Positions 9,084-19,445 of a DNA stretch of 64,000 nucleotides are shown here, in pieces. Under the pieces are notes generated by a model. It had not been told where the DNA came from. It worked only from the letters and a program-made list of their open reading frames with translations, and did not search any database. The DNA comes from Sphingomonas jaspsi DSM 18422 (GTDB lineage: Bacteria > Pseudomonadota > Alphaproteobacteria > Sphingomonadales > Sphingomonadaceae): the NCBI RefSeq assembly GCF_000585415.1, contig NZ_KK073876.1:2477810-2541809 (forward strand), read 5' to 3'. A program made the position numbers and the translations under genes. Position 1 is the stretch's first letter. The number at the start of each line of letters is the position of its first letter.

Positions 9084-11402
9084 ATGAGCAAGGCCGACAT
9101 CGCATCGTTGAAGCTGCTGGACGAGCGGCTGCGTTTCCTTTCCGCCTGGACAATCCACCATGCCAACCATGTCCGCGACAGTGCCGACGGGCTGAAGGTC
9201 GGCGGGCACCAGGCGAGCTGCGCGTCGATGACCGCAATCATGGCCGCGCTCTATTTTCACGCCCTGGGGCCGAACGACCGGGTCGCGGTGAAGCCGCATG
9301 CCGGGCCGGTGCTGCACGCGATCCATTACCTGCTTGGCAGCCAGACGCTGGAGCAGTTGAAGAATTTTCGCGGCTTCGGCGGCATGCAAAGCTACCCCAG
9401 CCGCACTAAGGATCGCATCCCGGTCGATTTTTCCACCGGATCGGTCGGTCTCGGCGTCGCGATCACCGCCTTCGCAAGCCTCGTCCAGGACTATCTCACC
9501 GCGCACGGCCTGATGGCCGAAGAGGACCGCGGCCGCTTCGTCGCACTGATCGGCGATGCCGAACTCGACGAGGGTAATATCTACGAGGCGATCATTGAGG
9601 GCGCCAAGCACGACATCCGCAATTGCTGGTGGATCGTCGACTATAATCGCCAGAGCCTCGACGCGACCACCGAAGAGCGGATGTTCGACCGCTTCGACGA
9701 TATTTTTGCGACCTGCGGCTGGCGGGTGGTGACGCTGAAGAATGGCGCCTTGCAGCGCGCCGTTTTCGCTCGGCCGGGCGGCAAGGCGATCGAAACGTGG
9801 ATCGCCCAATGCCCCAACGCCGATTATGCCGCCCTCACCTATCAGGGTGGCGCAGCCTGGCGTGCGCGGCTCAACGCCGATCTCGCCGGCGACAAGGCAG
9901 CGCTCAAGATCGTCGCCGATCATGACGACGACGCCCTTGCCCGGCTGATGACCAACCTCGGCGGTCACTGCCTGGAGACGCTAACCGAAGCGTTCGACGC
10001 CGCGCAGGACGACGTACCGACCTTCTTCATCGCCTACACGATCAAGGGCTATGGCTTGCCGTTCGCCGGCCACAAGGACAATCACGCCGGCCTGATGAAC
10101 CCGAGCCAGATGGCCGCCCTGCGCAATTCGATGAACATTGCCGAGGGCGAAGAATGGCAGCCCTTGGCAGGCCTGGGCGGCAATGAACGGCCCGGCGTCG
10201 AGCGGCTTGTCGCTTCCAGTCGCATTCTGCGCGAAAAGCGACCACGCAGCTTCGGCAAGATCGAAATCCCGGCGATCCCCGCGCCCGAGGGCGCCGAGCA
10301 ATCGACCCAGGCCGCGTTCGGCCGCATCCTGCTCGACCTTGCCAAGTCCGGCGCGCCGCTGGCCGACCGCATCGTCACAACGTCGCCGGACGTGACCGTG
10401 TCGACTAACCTCGGCGGGTTCGTGAACCAGCGCGGCCTGTTCAAGCGCAGGGCCATGGAAGACGTTTTCGCCAAGGCAAAGATTCCGTCGGCGCAAAAAT
10501 GGTTCGCCACAAATCAGGGCCAACACATCGAGCTGGGCATCGCCGAATCCAACCTTTTCCTGATGTTGGCGGCGCTCGGCCTCAGCGGCGACCTGTTTGG
10601 CGAACGACTGGTGCCGATCGGAACGCTGTACGACCCGTTCATCGCGCGCGGCCTCGATAGCCTCAACTACGCCTGCTACCAGGACGCCCGTTTCCTGCTC
10701 GTCGCGACGCCGTCGGGCATTACGCTGGGGCGGGAAGGCGGTGCGCACCAGTCGATCAACCCGCCGCTGATCGCGCTTGGCCAGCCGGGTCTGCGCCACT
10801 ACGAACCGGCGTTTGCGGACGAGCTGGCCGTGATGATGCAGGAGGCATTCCGCCTGATCGACGCGCCCGATGGCGAGAGCACTTATCTTCGCCTGTCGAC
10901 CCGCTCGATCCAGCAGGTCGCCCGCGCGGAGGACAGCTGGAAGAATGGCGCGCTCAAGGGCGCCTATTGGCTGAAGCAGCCTACCCCCGGCGCGGAAGCG
11001 GCGATCGTCGCGATGGGCGCGTTGATGCCCGAAGCGCTCGCGGCGTGGGAAGAACTCAGTGCCGATATTCCCGGCCTCGGCCTGTTGTCGGTGACCTCCC
11101 CCGACCTGCTCCACCGTGGCTGGACCGCCGCTCAGGCCGGCCGCTGGACGGGCAGGTCCGAACCATCACACATCGAAACCTTGCTGTCCGACCTCGCGCC
11201 GCGTGCGGGCCTGGTCACGATATGTGACGCCGCGCCGGCATCGCTGAGCTGGCTCGGCGGGGTGCTGGGACAGCGCGTCGCGCCGCTTGGGGTCGAACGC
11301 TTCGGCCAGACCGGGAACCTGCCCGATCTCTATGCCGCCTACCGGCTCGACGGGGCAGCGATTACCGAGGCGGCGGCGGAAATCCTGCTCACATCTTCTT
11401 AA
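9084..11402 (+). CDS. AceE-like thiamine-diphosphate enzyme (transketolase / pyruvate dehydrogenase E1 superfamily)
   Basis: Protein of 772 residues with the three-part layout of homodimeric 2-oxoacid dehydrogenase E1. The ThDP/Mg motif starts GDAELDEGN at 157 and ends at the Asn of IVDYN about 28 residues on; the usual GDG is GDA here. HANHVR, VKPHAGPVLHA and FRGFGGMQSYPSR match AceE-type active-site strands. It is about 115 residues shorter than E. coli AceE. No E2 or E3 gene lies nearby, so it may act alone or with a distant complex. Substrate not determinable; pyruvate or another 2-oxoacid is likely. Confidence 0.78.
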   Translation: MSKADIASLKLLDERLRFLSAWTIHHANHVRDSADGLKVGGHQASCASMTAIMAALYFHALGPNDRVAVKPHAGPVLHAIHYLLGSQTLEQLKNFRGFGGMQSYPSRTKDRIPVDFSTGSVGLGVAITAFASLVQDYLTAHGLMAEEDRGRFVALIGDAELDEGNIYEAIIEGAKHDIRNCWWIVDYNRQSLDATTEERMFDRFDDIFATCGWRVVTLKNGALQRAVFARPGGKAIETWIAQCPNADYAALTYQGGAAWRARLNADLAGDKAALKIVADHDDDALARLMTNLGGHCLETLTEAFDAAQDDVPTFFIAYTIKGYGLPFAGHKDNHAGLMNPSQMAALRNSMNIAEGEEWQPLAGLGGNERPGVERLVASSRILREKRPRSFGKIEIPAIPAPEGAEQSTQAAFGRILLDLAKSGAPLADRIVTTSPDVTVSTNLGGFVNQRGLFKRRAMEDVFAKAKIPSAQKWFATNQGQHIELGIAESNLFLMLAALGLSGDLFGERLVPIGTLYDPFIARGLDSLNYACYQDARFLLVATPSGITLGREGGAHQSINPPLIALGQPGLRHYEPAFADELAVMMQEAFRLIDAPDGESTYLRLSTRSIQQVARAEDSWKNGALKGAYWLKQPTPGAEAAIVAMGALMPEALAAWEELSADIPGLGLLSVTSPDLLHRGWTAAQAGRWTGRSEPSHIETLLSDLAPRAGLVTICDAAPASLSWLGGVLGQRVAPLGVERFGQTGNLPDLYAAYRLDGAAITEAAAEILLTSS

Positions 11403-11426
11403 CGCCAGCGGATTACCACCGGAGTC

Positions 11427-11684
11427 GTGAACCGCTCCGTGCCCGAAATCGAACGCCTGCTCGCCGCCGAGCTTGATCATGCTCGCGACATGCTGGTGAT
11501 GATGGGCGACGAACTGGCGCTGGACGAAGAGCTGGTCGCCGAGCACGGCCTGGCCATCCAGGCGATCGATATCGTCGGCCAGATGCTGGGACATATCGCA
11601 AATGTCGTCCGCGCAGAGGATCGCGACACTGCCGTTGACCGCATCGGCATGTGCGAATTGCGCGCCAAGCTCGGCGGCGCTTGA
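11427..11684 (+). CDS. Small acidic helical protein of unknown function
   Basis: Protein of 85 residues starting at GTG 11427 behind CCGGAG. It is predicted all-helical, with many Glu, Asp, Leu and Met, no signal peptide and no Cys pair. It lies 24 bases after the AceE-like gene and 31 before the MaoC gene on the same strand, consistent with one operon. I do not recognise the family. Codon use matches neighbouring genes (strong third-position GC), which supports a real gene. Confidence 0.6.
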   Translation: MNRSVPEIERLLAAELDHARDMLVMMGDELALDEELVAEHGLAIQAIDIVGQMLGHIANVVRAEDRDTAVDRIGMCELRAKLGGA

Positions 11685-11715
11685 GGCTCGCCCGCCGCTG
11701 GCCTAGAGCGAGCGG

Positions 11716-12168
11716 ATGGCAGGACGTTATTTCGACGAATGGCAGGTGGGCGATCATATCGTTCATGCCATCACCCGCACGGTGACCGAGACCGACAATC
11801 TCCTCATCTCCACCCTCACCCACAATCCGCAGCCGCTGCACCTCGACCATGAAGCGGCCAAGGGCACCGAATTCGGCAAGCCGCTGGTCAACAGCTGCTT
11901 CACCTTCAGCCTGACGGTGGGCGTGTCGGTCGCCGATACGACGCTCGGCACGCTGGTCGCCAACCTTGGTTATGACGCAGTGAAGTTCCCCAAACCCGTA
12001 TTCGTCGGCGATACGCTGACCTGTGAAAGCGAAGTCGTGGCCCTGCGTGAAAGCGGCTCGCGGCCCAACGCCGGGATCGTGACTTGGGAGCATCGCGCGA
12101 AGAACCAGCGCGGCGAGACGGTCTGCACCTTCACCCGCACCGCCCTCCTCCAGAAGAAGAGCGCATGA
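11716..12168 (+). CDS. MaoC-like hotdog-fold dehydratase
   Basis: Single-hotdog protein of 150 residues. The hydratase signature is present as TETDNLLIS...[12 protein letters not shown], where the Asp/His pair of R-specific enoyl-CoA hydratases would sit, and GKPLVNSCF follows. It probably hydrates or dehydrates an acyl-CoA ester. Its stop codon overlaps the ATG of the next gene (ATGA), so it is translationally coupled to a CitE-like lyase. The same MaoC plus CitE pairing occurs in mesaconyl-/malyl-CoA metabolism, but the exact substrate is not shown. Confidence 0.8.
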   Translation: MAGRYFDEWQVGDHIVHAITRTVTETDNLLISTLTHNPQPLHLDHEAAKGTEFGKPLVNSCFTFSLTVGVSVADTTLGTLVANLGYDAVKFPKPVFVGDTLTCESEVVALRESGSRPNAGIVTWEHRAKNQRGETVCTFTRTALLQKKSA

Positions 12169-13004
12169 GCGAGGTGCCCGCGCCGCGAAGCTGGCTGTTC
12201 GTCCCCGCCGACAGTGAAAAGAAGGTCGCCAAGGCCATCGCATCGGAAGCCGACGCGGTCATCTTCGACCTAGAAGACAGCGTCGCGCCCGATCGCAAGA
12301 AGGCGGCACGCGAGCTGTTGAAAGAGTTGGGCGCACGCGAAGGCGGGCCCCGCTGGTGGGTCCGCATCAACCCGATCGGCAGCGAGTTTCACAAAGACGA
12401 CCTCAGCGTCCTCAAGCTTCCCGACATCGAGGGCATCGTTCTTCCCAAGGCGGAAAGCGGTGCCGACGTCATCCACCTGTCGCACTCGACCGGCGGCATA
12501 CCGATCCACGCCATCGTCACCGAAACCGCCGCCAGCCTATTCGGCCTTTTGAGCTACCGCGACATGAAGTCACCGCTGGTCGCGATGAGCTGGGGCGCGG
12601 AAGATTTGTCGGCCGCCCTCGGCGCGTCGAGCAAATATGACGCCGACGGCTCCTTGAGCTTCACTTACCGCATGGCGCGGTCGCTGTGCCTTGCCGGTGC
12701 GGTGGCGGCGGGCGTCCAGCCGGTCGATGGCGTCTTTGCCGACTTCCGCGACGAAGCCGGGCTGATCGCCGAAGCGCAGGCCGCCGCGCGCGAAGGCTTC
12801 ACCGGCAAGCTCGCCATTCACCCGGCGCAGGTCGGGCCGATCAACGCCGCCTTTACGCCGAGCGACGAGGAAGTCGCGCATGCGCAGGCCATCGTCGATG
12901 CCTTCGCGGCCGAGCCGTCTGCAGGCGTGCTGTCGGTCGGCGGGAAAATGGTAGATCGGCCGCATCTGATTCAGGCGGAGCGCGTTCTAGCTAGAGCAAG
13001 ATAA
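12165..13004 (+). CDS. HpcH/HpaI aldolase-citrate lyase family protein (CitE-like)
   Basis: Protein of 279 residues, usual for CitE-like (beta-barrel) C-C lyases and malyl-CoA thioesterases. [13 protein letters not shown] at the N-terminus, [15 protein letters not shown] (metal-binding acidic loop) and WWVRIN (substrate-binding Arg) are present, as is the C-terminal [11 protein letters not shown] start it at the ATG at 12165, which overlaps the MaoC stop. It may cleave a malyl-CoA-like thioester or hydrolyse it; the coupling to MaoC suggests that the hydratase feeds it. Confidence 0.82.
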   Translation: MSEVPAPRSWLFVPADSEKKVAKAIASEADAVIFDLEDSVAPDRKKAARELLKELGAREGGPRWWVRINPIGSEFHKDDLSVLKLPDIEGIVLPKAESGADVIHLSHSTGGIPIHAIVTETAASLFGLLSYRDMKSPLVAMSWGAEDLSAALGASSKYDADGSLSFTYRMARSLCLAGAVAAGVQPVDGVFADFRDEAGLIAEAQAAAREGFTGKLAIHPAQVGPINAAFTPSDEEVAHAQAIVDAFAAEPSAGVLSVGGKMVDRPHLIQAERVLARAR

Positions 13005-13020
13005 AGCGGAGGAGCATGGG

Positions 13021-14067
13021 ATGAGCACGACGACACAGGCCTGGGGCGTGACCGACAACCAGGCGCCGGTCGCGCCGATGAGCATCGAGCGCCGCGACCT
13101 TCGCCCCGAAGACGTCGCGATCAAGATCAGCCACTGCGGCATCTGCCACAGCGATCTCCACTTCGCGCACAACGACTGGGGCATGAGCCTCTACCCGATG
13201 GTGCCGGGTCATGAGATCGTCGGCACGGTGACCGCCGTCGGTTCGAGCGTCAGCCGCCACAAGGTCGGCGACCGGGTCGCGGTCGGCTGCCTCGTCGACA
13301 GCTGCCTCGAATGCCAGCCCTGCACCCATGGCGACGAGCACTTTTGCGTGAAGATGCCGACCTTCACTTACTCCGCCCCCGAACGGCAGGGCGATGGCAT
13401 TACCCAAGGCGGCTATTCCGAAGGGATCGTCGTCCGCGAAGAATTCGTCTGCAAGGTGCCTGACGGGCTCGACATGGCCAAGGCCGCGCCGCTGATGTGC
13501 GCGGGCATCACCACCTATTCGCCGCTCAAGCAGTGGGGCGTGAAGGCGGGCGACAAGGTTGCCGTCGCTGGCCTTGGCGGGCTCGGCCACATGGCGGTGA
13601 AGCTGGCGACTGCGATGGGCGCGGAGGTTACCGTGCTGACTACGTCGCCAAGCAAGGCGGACGCCGCCCGCGCGATCGGGGCTAAGGACGTCCTCGTCTC
13701 GACTGACGAAGGCCAGATGCGCTCGGCCGCCGGGCGCTTCTCTCTGATCATCGACACCATCCCGGTGAAGCATGACGTTCAGCCCTACCTCGGCCTTCTC
13801 GCCCCTAGGGGCCAGTTGGTCATCGTCGGCCAGATCGGGCCGCTGCCCGAGCTCAACACCTTCGGCATCGTGTTCGGTAACAAGGCGCTGGCGGGATCGC
13901 AGATAGGCGGCATCGCGGAAACGCAGGAAATGCTCGATTTTTGCGCCAAGCATGGCGTGACGCCGGAAATCGAGGTCATCACGCCGGACCAGATCAACGA
14001 TGCTTGGGACAAATTGTCGCGCGGTGACACGCCCCATCGCTTCGTGATCGAAATCGCCGCAGCTTGA
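13021..14067 (+). CDS. Zinc-dependent NAD(P)H alcohol dehydrogenase (YahK/cinnamyl-alcohol dehydrogenase type)
   Basis: Medium-chain dehydrogenase of 348 residues. Catalytic zinc ligands are in SHCGICHSDLH and PGHEIVG; the structural zinc loop is CLECQPCTHGDEHFC; the cofactor fold is AGLGGLGHMAVK. The pattern matches the YahK group, which reduces a broad set of aldehydes with NADPH (family knowledge). It follows the CitE-like gene by 16 bases and is followed with a TTGA overlap by an exported protein, so it may belong to the same operon. Confidence 0.88.
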   Translation: MSTTTQAWGVTDNQAPVAPMSIERRDLRPEDVAIKISHCGICHSDLHFAHNDWGMSLYPMVPGHEIVGTVTAVGSSVSRHKVGDRVAVGCLVDSCLECQPCTHGDEHFCVKMPTFTYSAPERQGDGITQGGYSEGIVVREEFVCKVPDGLDMAKAAPLMCAGITTYSPLKQWGVKAGDKVAVAGLGGLGHMAVKLATAMGAEVTVLTTSPSKADAARAIGAKDVLVSTDEGQMRSAAGRFSLIIDTIPVKHDVQPYLGLLAPRGQLVIVGQIGPLPELNTFGIVFGNKALAGSQIGGIAETQEMLDFCAKHGVTPEIEVITPDQINDAWDKLSRGDTPHRFVIEIAAA

Positions 14068-14528
14068 GCCTGCTGCTGGCTCTAGCGCTTGCCGCCGCCC
14101 CGGCCGCGGCCGGTTTCGATCCGGTTGAATTTTTTCGCGGTCGGACCAAGGGCGATGGCAAGCTGAAGGTGATTTTCCAGGCGACCAAGTCGATCAATGT
14201 CGAGAGCGTCGGCACGGCTGGCCCCGACGGGACGCTGGTGTTGAAGCAGATTGTCGCCGAACAGGGCAAGCCGCCGCGCACCCGGTTCTGGCAGCTGCGC
14301 AATGAAGGTGCTGGCCGCTATTCGGGGACGCTGACCGACGCGGTGGGCCCGGTCAAAATCGAAACCGTAAAGGGGCGGATCCACATTCGTTACCGTTCGA
14401 AGGATCATCTGGATTTCGAACAGTGGCTGACGCCGGCCGGGCCCAAGCAGGTTGAAAATCGGATGCGCGTAAAGCGCTTCGGCGTGACGGTCGCGCACGT
14501 ATCGGAAACGATCACCAAGCTCGACTGA
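14064..14528 (+). CDS. Exported DUF3833-like protein
   Basis: Protein of 154 residues that begins with a hydrophobic Leu/Ala segment (LLLALALAAAPAAA), a signal peptide. The rest is a small beta-rich domain (FDPVEFFRGRTKGDGKLK, later RFWQLRNEG) that resembles the DUF3833 family. The start is a TTG at 14064 overlapping the stop of the alcohol dehydrogenase; no better start precedes the signal peptide. Function unknown; location should be periplasmic. Confidence 0.6.
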   Translation: MSLLLALALAAAPAAAGFDPVEFFRGRTKGDGKLKVIFQATKSINVESVGTAGPDGTLVLKQIVAEQGKPPRTRFWQLRNEGAGRYSGTLTDAVGPVKIETVKGRIHIRYRSKDHLDFEQWLTPAGPKQVENRMRVKRFGVTVAHVSETITKLD

Positions 14529-14585
14529 GCCTTGCGCCGTGCGCGACCCGCGCTACGCTTGCGGCCAAAAAGGGATCAAGAGCGG

Positions 14586-16217
14586 ATGTCCGAACATAAA
14601 GACTGGTCGATGGCCCGCGTCATCACGGCGTCGTCGGCCGGCACAGCCTTCGAATGGTATGACTTTTTCATCTTCGGTTCGCTGACGCCGGTCATCGCCA
14701 AAGTCTTTCTGGCCGGGCTCGATCCGACCGGGGCGCTGGTCGCGGCATTGGCGCTGTTCGCGGTCGGCTTCGCGTTCCGTCCCCTCGGCGCGATCATTTT
14801 CGGCGCGATGGGCGACAGGGTCGGGCGCAAGGCGACCTTCCTTACCACCGTCAGCCTGATGGGCGGAGCGACCTTCGCCATCGGCCTGCTGCCGACCTAT
14901 GCGCAGGTAGGCGTGCTGGCACCCGTCCTGCTGATCCTTCTCCGCATCGCGCAAGGCGTAGCGCTCGGCGGCGAATATGGCGGGGCGGCCATCTATGTCG
15001 CCGAACATGCCACCGACCATAAGCGGGGCGAGGCGACGGGGTGGATCCAGTCGTCGGCGTCGTTCGGGCTGCTGGCCGCGCTGCTGGTCATCTTTGCGAC
15101 GCGCACCGCGATCGGCACCGAGGCATTCGACGCGTGGGGCTGGCGCATCCCGTTCCTCGTGTCGATCATCCTGCTCGGCATTTCGGTGTGGATGCGACTG
15201 AAGCTGAGCGAGAGCCCTCATTTCGCCAAGTTAAAGGAAGAGGGCGCGACCAGCGCGGCGCCCTTGAAGGAAAGCTTCGCCACCCGCGACAGCCTGCGCC
15301 GGGTGCTCATCGCCTTCTTCGGGATCATGTGCGCGCAGGGCGCGGTCTGGTACTTCACCTTCTTTTACATGCAGGTGTTCCTCGAAAAATCGCTCGGGCT
15401 GCCCGGTGCGACGAAGGACATGCTGCTGATCGCGATGACGCTGGCCAGCGCACCGCTCTACGTCTTCTTCGGCTGGCTCAGCGACCGGATCGGTCGCAAG
15501 CCGGTGCTGCTGGGCGGCATGTTGTTGGCGCTGGCGCTCTATTTCCCGGGCTCGCACCTCATCGCCCGCGCCACTAATCCCGCGCTGGTAGCCGCGCAGC
15601 AATCGACGCCGGTGGTGATCAGGACCGACCTGTCAACCTGTTCGTCCCAGTTCGATCCGACCGGCACCGCGAAGTTCACCAGCGCCTGCGACCTAGCCAA
15701 GGCGCATCTGATCACCCGCGGTGTTGCCTATTCAACCGCAGCGTCAGCCGACGGCGCGACGACCGTGGCGGCCGGTGACAGGTCGGTTCCGGTTGAATCA
15801 GGCGAGGGCGTGGCCGACCTCAAGGCGCACAAAGCAGCCATCGCCGAAGCCATCAACGCCGAACTGGCCGGTGCCGGGTATCCGGTTGGGGCCGACCCCA
15901 AGACGATCGACTATTCGATGCTGCTCGCCGTGCTGTTTGGCTTCGTGGTGGCGGCGACGGCACTTTACGGGCCGCAGGCAGCCGCTTTGGTCGAGATGTT
16001 CCCGACCCGCATCCGCTACACGGCGATGAGCCTGCCTTACCATGTCGGCACGGGCTGGGTGGGCGGCTTCTTGCCCGTGACCAGCTTCGCCATCGTCGCT
16101 GCGACCGGCAATATCTATTCCGGGCTTTGGTATGCGGTCGGATTTACGGCGCTGTCGGCGCTCGTCACCCTGCTGTTCGTTCGCGAATCCCACGGCAAGC
16201 CTCTCGACCAGGTCTGA
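14586..16217 (+). CDS. MFS transporter, metabolite:H+ symporter (MHS) family
   Basis: Inner-membrane transporter of 543 residues related to ProP, KgtP and ShiA. Signature sequences are AGTAFEWYDFFIFG (first membrane segment), GDRVGRKATFL (loop 2-3), ALGGEYGGAAIYVAEHA (TM4-5) and SDRIGRKPVLL (loop 8-9). An extra ~100-residue hydrophilic loop with two Cys (about 338-455) is inserted between late membrane segments, as in some longer MHS proteins. Substrate unknown; a carboxylate or betaine is usual. The ATG at 14586 follows GAGCGG. Confidence 0.85.
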   Translation: MSEHKDWSMARVITASSAGTAFEWYDFFIFGSLTPVIAKVFLAGLDPTGALVAALALFAVGFAFRPLGAIIFGAMGDRVGRKATFLTTVSLMGGATFAIGLLPTYAQVGVLAPVLLILLRIAQGVALGGEYGGAAIYVAEHATDHKRGEATGWIQSSASFGLLAALLVIFATRTAIGTEAFDAWGWRIPFLVSIILLGISVWMRLKLSESPHFAKLKEEGATSAAPLKESFATRDSLRRVLIAFFGIMCAQGAVWYFTFFYMQVFLEKSLGLPGATKDMLLIAMTLASAPLYVFFGWLSDRIGRKPVLLGGMLLALALYFPGSHLIARATNPALVAAQQSTPVVIRTDLSTCSSQFDPTGTAKFTSACDLAKAHLITRGVAYSTAASADGATTVAAGDRSVPVESGEGVADLKAHKAAIAEAINAELAGAGYPVGADPKTIDYSMLLAVLFGFVVAATALYGPQAAALVEMFPTRIRYTAMSLPYHVGTGWVGGFLPVTSFAIVAATGNIYSGLWYAVGFTALSALVTLLFVRESHGKPLDQV

Positions 16218-16289
16218 TTTCGCGCGAAAGGCGTTGCATTCCGCCGCCGTCCGACCCAGCCTCCGTTGCGTTAGTCAAAGGGGGTTGTC

Positions 16290-18404
16290 ATGCGTCACGC
16301 ATCCTTGCTCGTCTTCGGTCTCTTGTCGTCTGTATCCGTCCGCGCTGCAGATGCCCCAATTCCTCCGGTGGCGGCCAAAAAGCCGCACACAGTAACCGCG
16401 CCCCACGGCGCACAGCGACAGGACGAATATTACTGGCTGCGCGACGACACGCGGAAGAATGAGGAGATGCTCGGCTACCTGAAAGCCGAAAACGCCTACA
16501 CCGACGGGTGGATGGCGCCACTGGCACCGCTCAAGGATCGGCTGCTCAAGGAATATGTCGCTCGCATTAAGCAGGACGACGACAGCGTGCCGGTCCTCGA
16601 CCGCGGCTATTATTATTACAGCAGATTTTCCAAAGGTGCCGACTACCCGGTCATCGCACGCCGCAAAGGCAGCATGAGGGCGCCTGAACAGGTGCTGTTC
16701 GACCAGCCTAAGATGGCCGAGGGAACGACCTACTTCTCGATCGGCGATTATGAGGTGAGCGACGACAATCGCATCGCGGCTTACGCGGAGGACAACGTCG
16801 GCCGCCGCCAATATGTCATCCGCTTCAAGGACATCGCAACCGGCAAGTTGCTGAGCGACGAGATCGCCAATGCCGAACCGAATATCGTCTGGCTGGCCGA
16901 TAATAAGACCGTCTATTACGTCGAAAAGGATCCGGTGACGTTGCTCTCGAAACGGATCAAATCGCATCGGCTGGGGACGCCGGCGAGCGACGACAAGCTG
17001 GTCTACGAAGAAAAGGACGACAGCTTCTACATCTCGCTGGTTCGCACCACCGGTCGCAAGTACGTCTGCGTGATGGCCTCGGCGACGGTGATGAGCGAAC
17101 AGCGCTGCACATCGGCATCGGTACCGAGCGACCTCGTTCCACTGTCGCCGCGCCGCAAAGATCATCTTTATTGGGGCGACGAGGCGGGCGATCGGTGGGT
17201 GGTCCGCAGCAACAAGGACAGCGCCAACTACCAGCTATACCGCTTTGCCGTCACCGACCTTGGCAAGGGCGAGGCCGACTGGGCGGCGATGACCCCGGCG
17301 TCGAAATCCGACTTCATCGACGATTTCGCAGCCTTCGACGACCATGTCGCGATCGCCGAGCGCAGCGGCGGCAACAAGCGCATCCGGGTCCTGACCGATG
17401 CCGGCAAATCCACGGTCATCGGTGCCAGCGAACCGGCCTTCACCATGATGCTGACCGGAAATCGCAGCGAACACAGCGACTGGGTCCGGTACGGCTATGC
17501 GTCCCTCGTCCAACCTGCCCAGACCATCGAATATAATGTGCGCACCGGCGCAAAGCGCGTGCTGAAGACGCAGCCGACCCCAGGTTACGACCCCAAGTCC
17601 TATGTCAGCGAACGACTTTGGATCGACGCGCGCGACGGGACCAAGGTGCCGGTCAGCCTGGTCTACAAGAAGGGCTTCAAGAAGGACGGCAGCGCCGCCA
17701 TGCTGCAATATGCCTATGGCAGCTATGGCGCGTCGACCGACCCGGCGTATAGTACGACGGTAACCAGCCTGCTCGACCGGGGCATGGTCTATGCCATCGC
17801 CCACATCCGCGGCGGTCAGGACTTGGGTCGCCAATGGTATGACGACGGGCACCTGCAAAAGAAGATCAACAGCTTCACCGATTTCATCGACGTGACCCGT
17901 GCCTTGGTATCGCAGGGATACGCCGCCAAGGACCGTGTCGCAGCCATGGGCGGCAGTGCCGGCGGACTGCTGATGGGCGGCGTCACCAACATGGCGCCGC
18001 AAGACTATAAGGTCGTCATCAACCTGGTGCCCTTCGTCGACGTGCTGACGACCATGCTCGACCCCAGCATACCGCTCACCACCAACGAATATGACGAATG
18101 GGGCAACCCCGAACGCGCCGCCGACTATGCGTGGATGGCCGCTTACAGCCCTTACGACAACATCAAGCGGCAGGCTTATCCCTCGATCTGGGTCGGAACC
18201 GGCCTGTGGGACAGCCAGGTGCAATATTACGAACCCACCAAATATGTCGCCCGGTTGCGCGCGACGAAGACCGACAGCAATCCCTTGCTGTTCCGCGTCA
18301 ACATGGATTCAGGCCATGGCGGCAAGTCCGGCCGGTTCCGTCGCTATGAGGAGCAGGCCGAATATGGCGCCTTCATGCTGAACCAACTCGGCATCAACAA
18401 ATAG
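16290..18404 (+). CDS. ptrB: Exported oligopeptidase B (S9A prolyl oligopeptidase family)
   Basis: Serine peptidase of 704 residues that cuts short peptides after Lys/Arg. The triad is Ser556 in GGSAGGLLMG, Asp641 in LWDSQVQYYEP and His676 in MDSGHGGKSGRF; these surrounding sequences are those of oligopeptidase B rather than prolyl oligopeptidase. The beta-propeller precedes the hydrolase domain. Residues 1-20 form a signal peptide ending SVRAAD, so it should be periplasmic, whereas E. coli PtrB is cytosolic. A strong terminator follows. Confidence 0.9.
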   Translation: MRHASLLVFGLLSSVSVRAADAPIPPVAAKKPHTVTAPHGAQRQDEYYWLRDDTRKNEEMLGYLKAENAYTDGWMAPLAPLKDRLLKEYVARIKQDDDSVPVLDRGYYYYSRFSKGADYPVIARRKGSMRAPEQVLFDQPKMAEGTTYFSIGDYEVSDDNRIAAYAEDNVGRRQYVIRFKDIATGKLLSDEIANAEPNIVWLADNKTVYYVEKDPVTLLSKRIKSHRLGTPASDDKLVYEEKDDSFYISLVRTTGRKYVCVMASATVMSEQRCTSASVPSDLVPLSPRRKDHLYWGDEAGDRWVVRSNKDSANYQLYRFAVTDLGKGEADWAAMTPASKSDFIDDFAAFDDHVAIAERSGGNKRIRVLTDAGKSTVIGASEPAFTMMLTGNRSEHSDWVRYGYASLVQPAQTIEYNVRTGAKRVLKTQPTPGYDPKSYVSERLWIDARDGTKVPVSLVYKKGFKKDGSAAMLQYAYGSYGASTDPAYSTTVTSLLDRGMVYAIAHIRGGQDLGRQWYDDGHLQKKINSFTDFIDVTRALVSQGYAAKDRVAAMGGSAGGLLMGGVTNMAPQDYKVVINLVPFVDVLTTMLDPSIPLTTNEYDEWGNPERAADYAWMAAYSPYDNIKRQAYPSIWVGTGLWDSQVQYYEPTKYVARLRATKTDSNPLLFRVNMDSGHGGKSGRFRRYEEQAEYGAFMLNQLGINK

Positions 18405-18456
18405 GCAGCGATACGGCGGTCTTTGCGCCGCCGGGCGCCTAATCTGCCAAAAAGAA

Positions 18457-18490
18457 AACCCCGGGAGTCGCCTTCCCGGGGTTCCTTTTG
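18457..18490. terminator. Bidirectional intrinsic terminator
   Basis: AACCCCGGGA (18457-18466) and TCCCGGGGTT (18474-18483) form a perfect 10-bp stem with a 7-base loop. CCTTTT follows on the plus strand and an A-rich stretch (AAAAAGAAA) precedes, giving a U-tract on the minus strand. It sits between the convergent ptrB and outer-membrane protein genes. Confidence 0.9.
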
Positions 18491-18515
18491 CTTGGCCTTT
18501 CGACCGCGCTGCAGC

Positions 18516-19346
<831 letters not shown>

Positions 19347-19445
19347 TCTAATCCCCTTTAAAGACGCGAGGCGTCAGCTTCCTAACACAAGATTTCGCCT
19401 TAGGTTGCCTGTTCAGCATAGTGTCAGCGTCACAAATGTAAAAGC

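Noticed and set aside
12991..14037. 348-codon minus-strand open frame opposite the zinc alcohol dehydrogenase
   Set aside because: The plus-strand gene has all zinc and cofactor motifs; the opposite frame has none.
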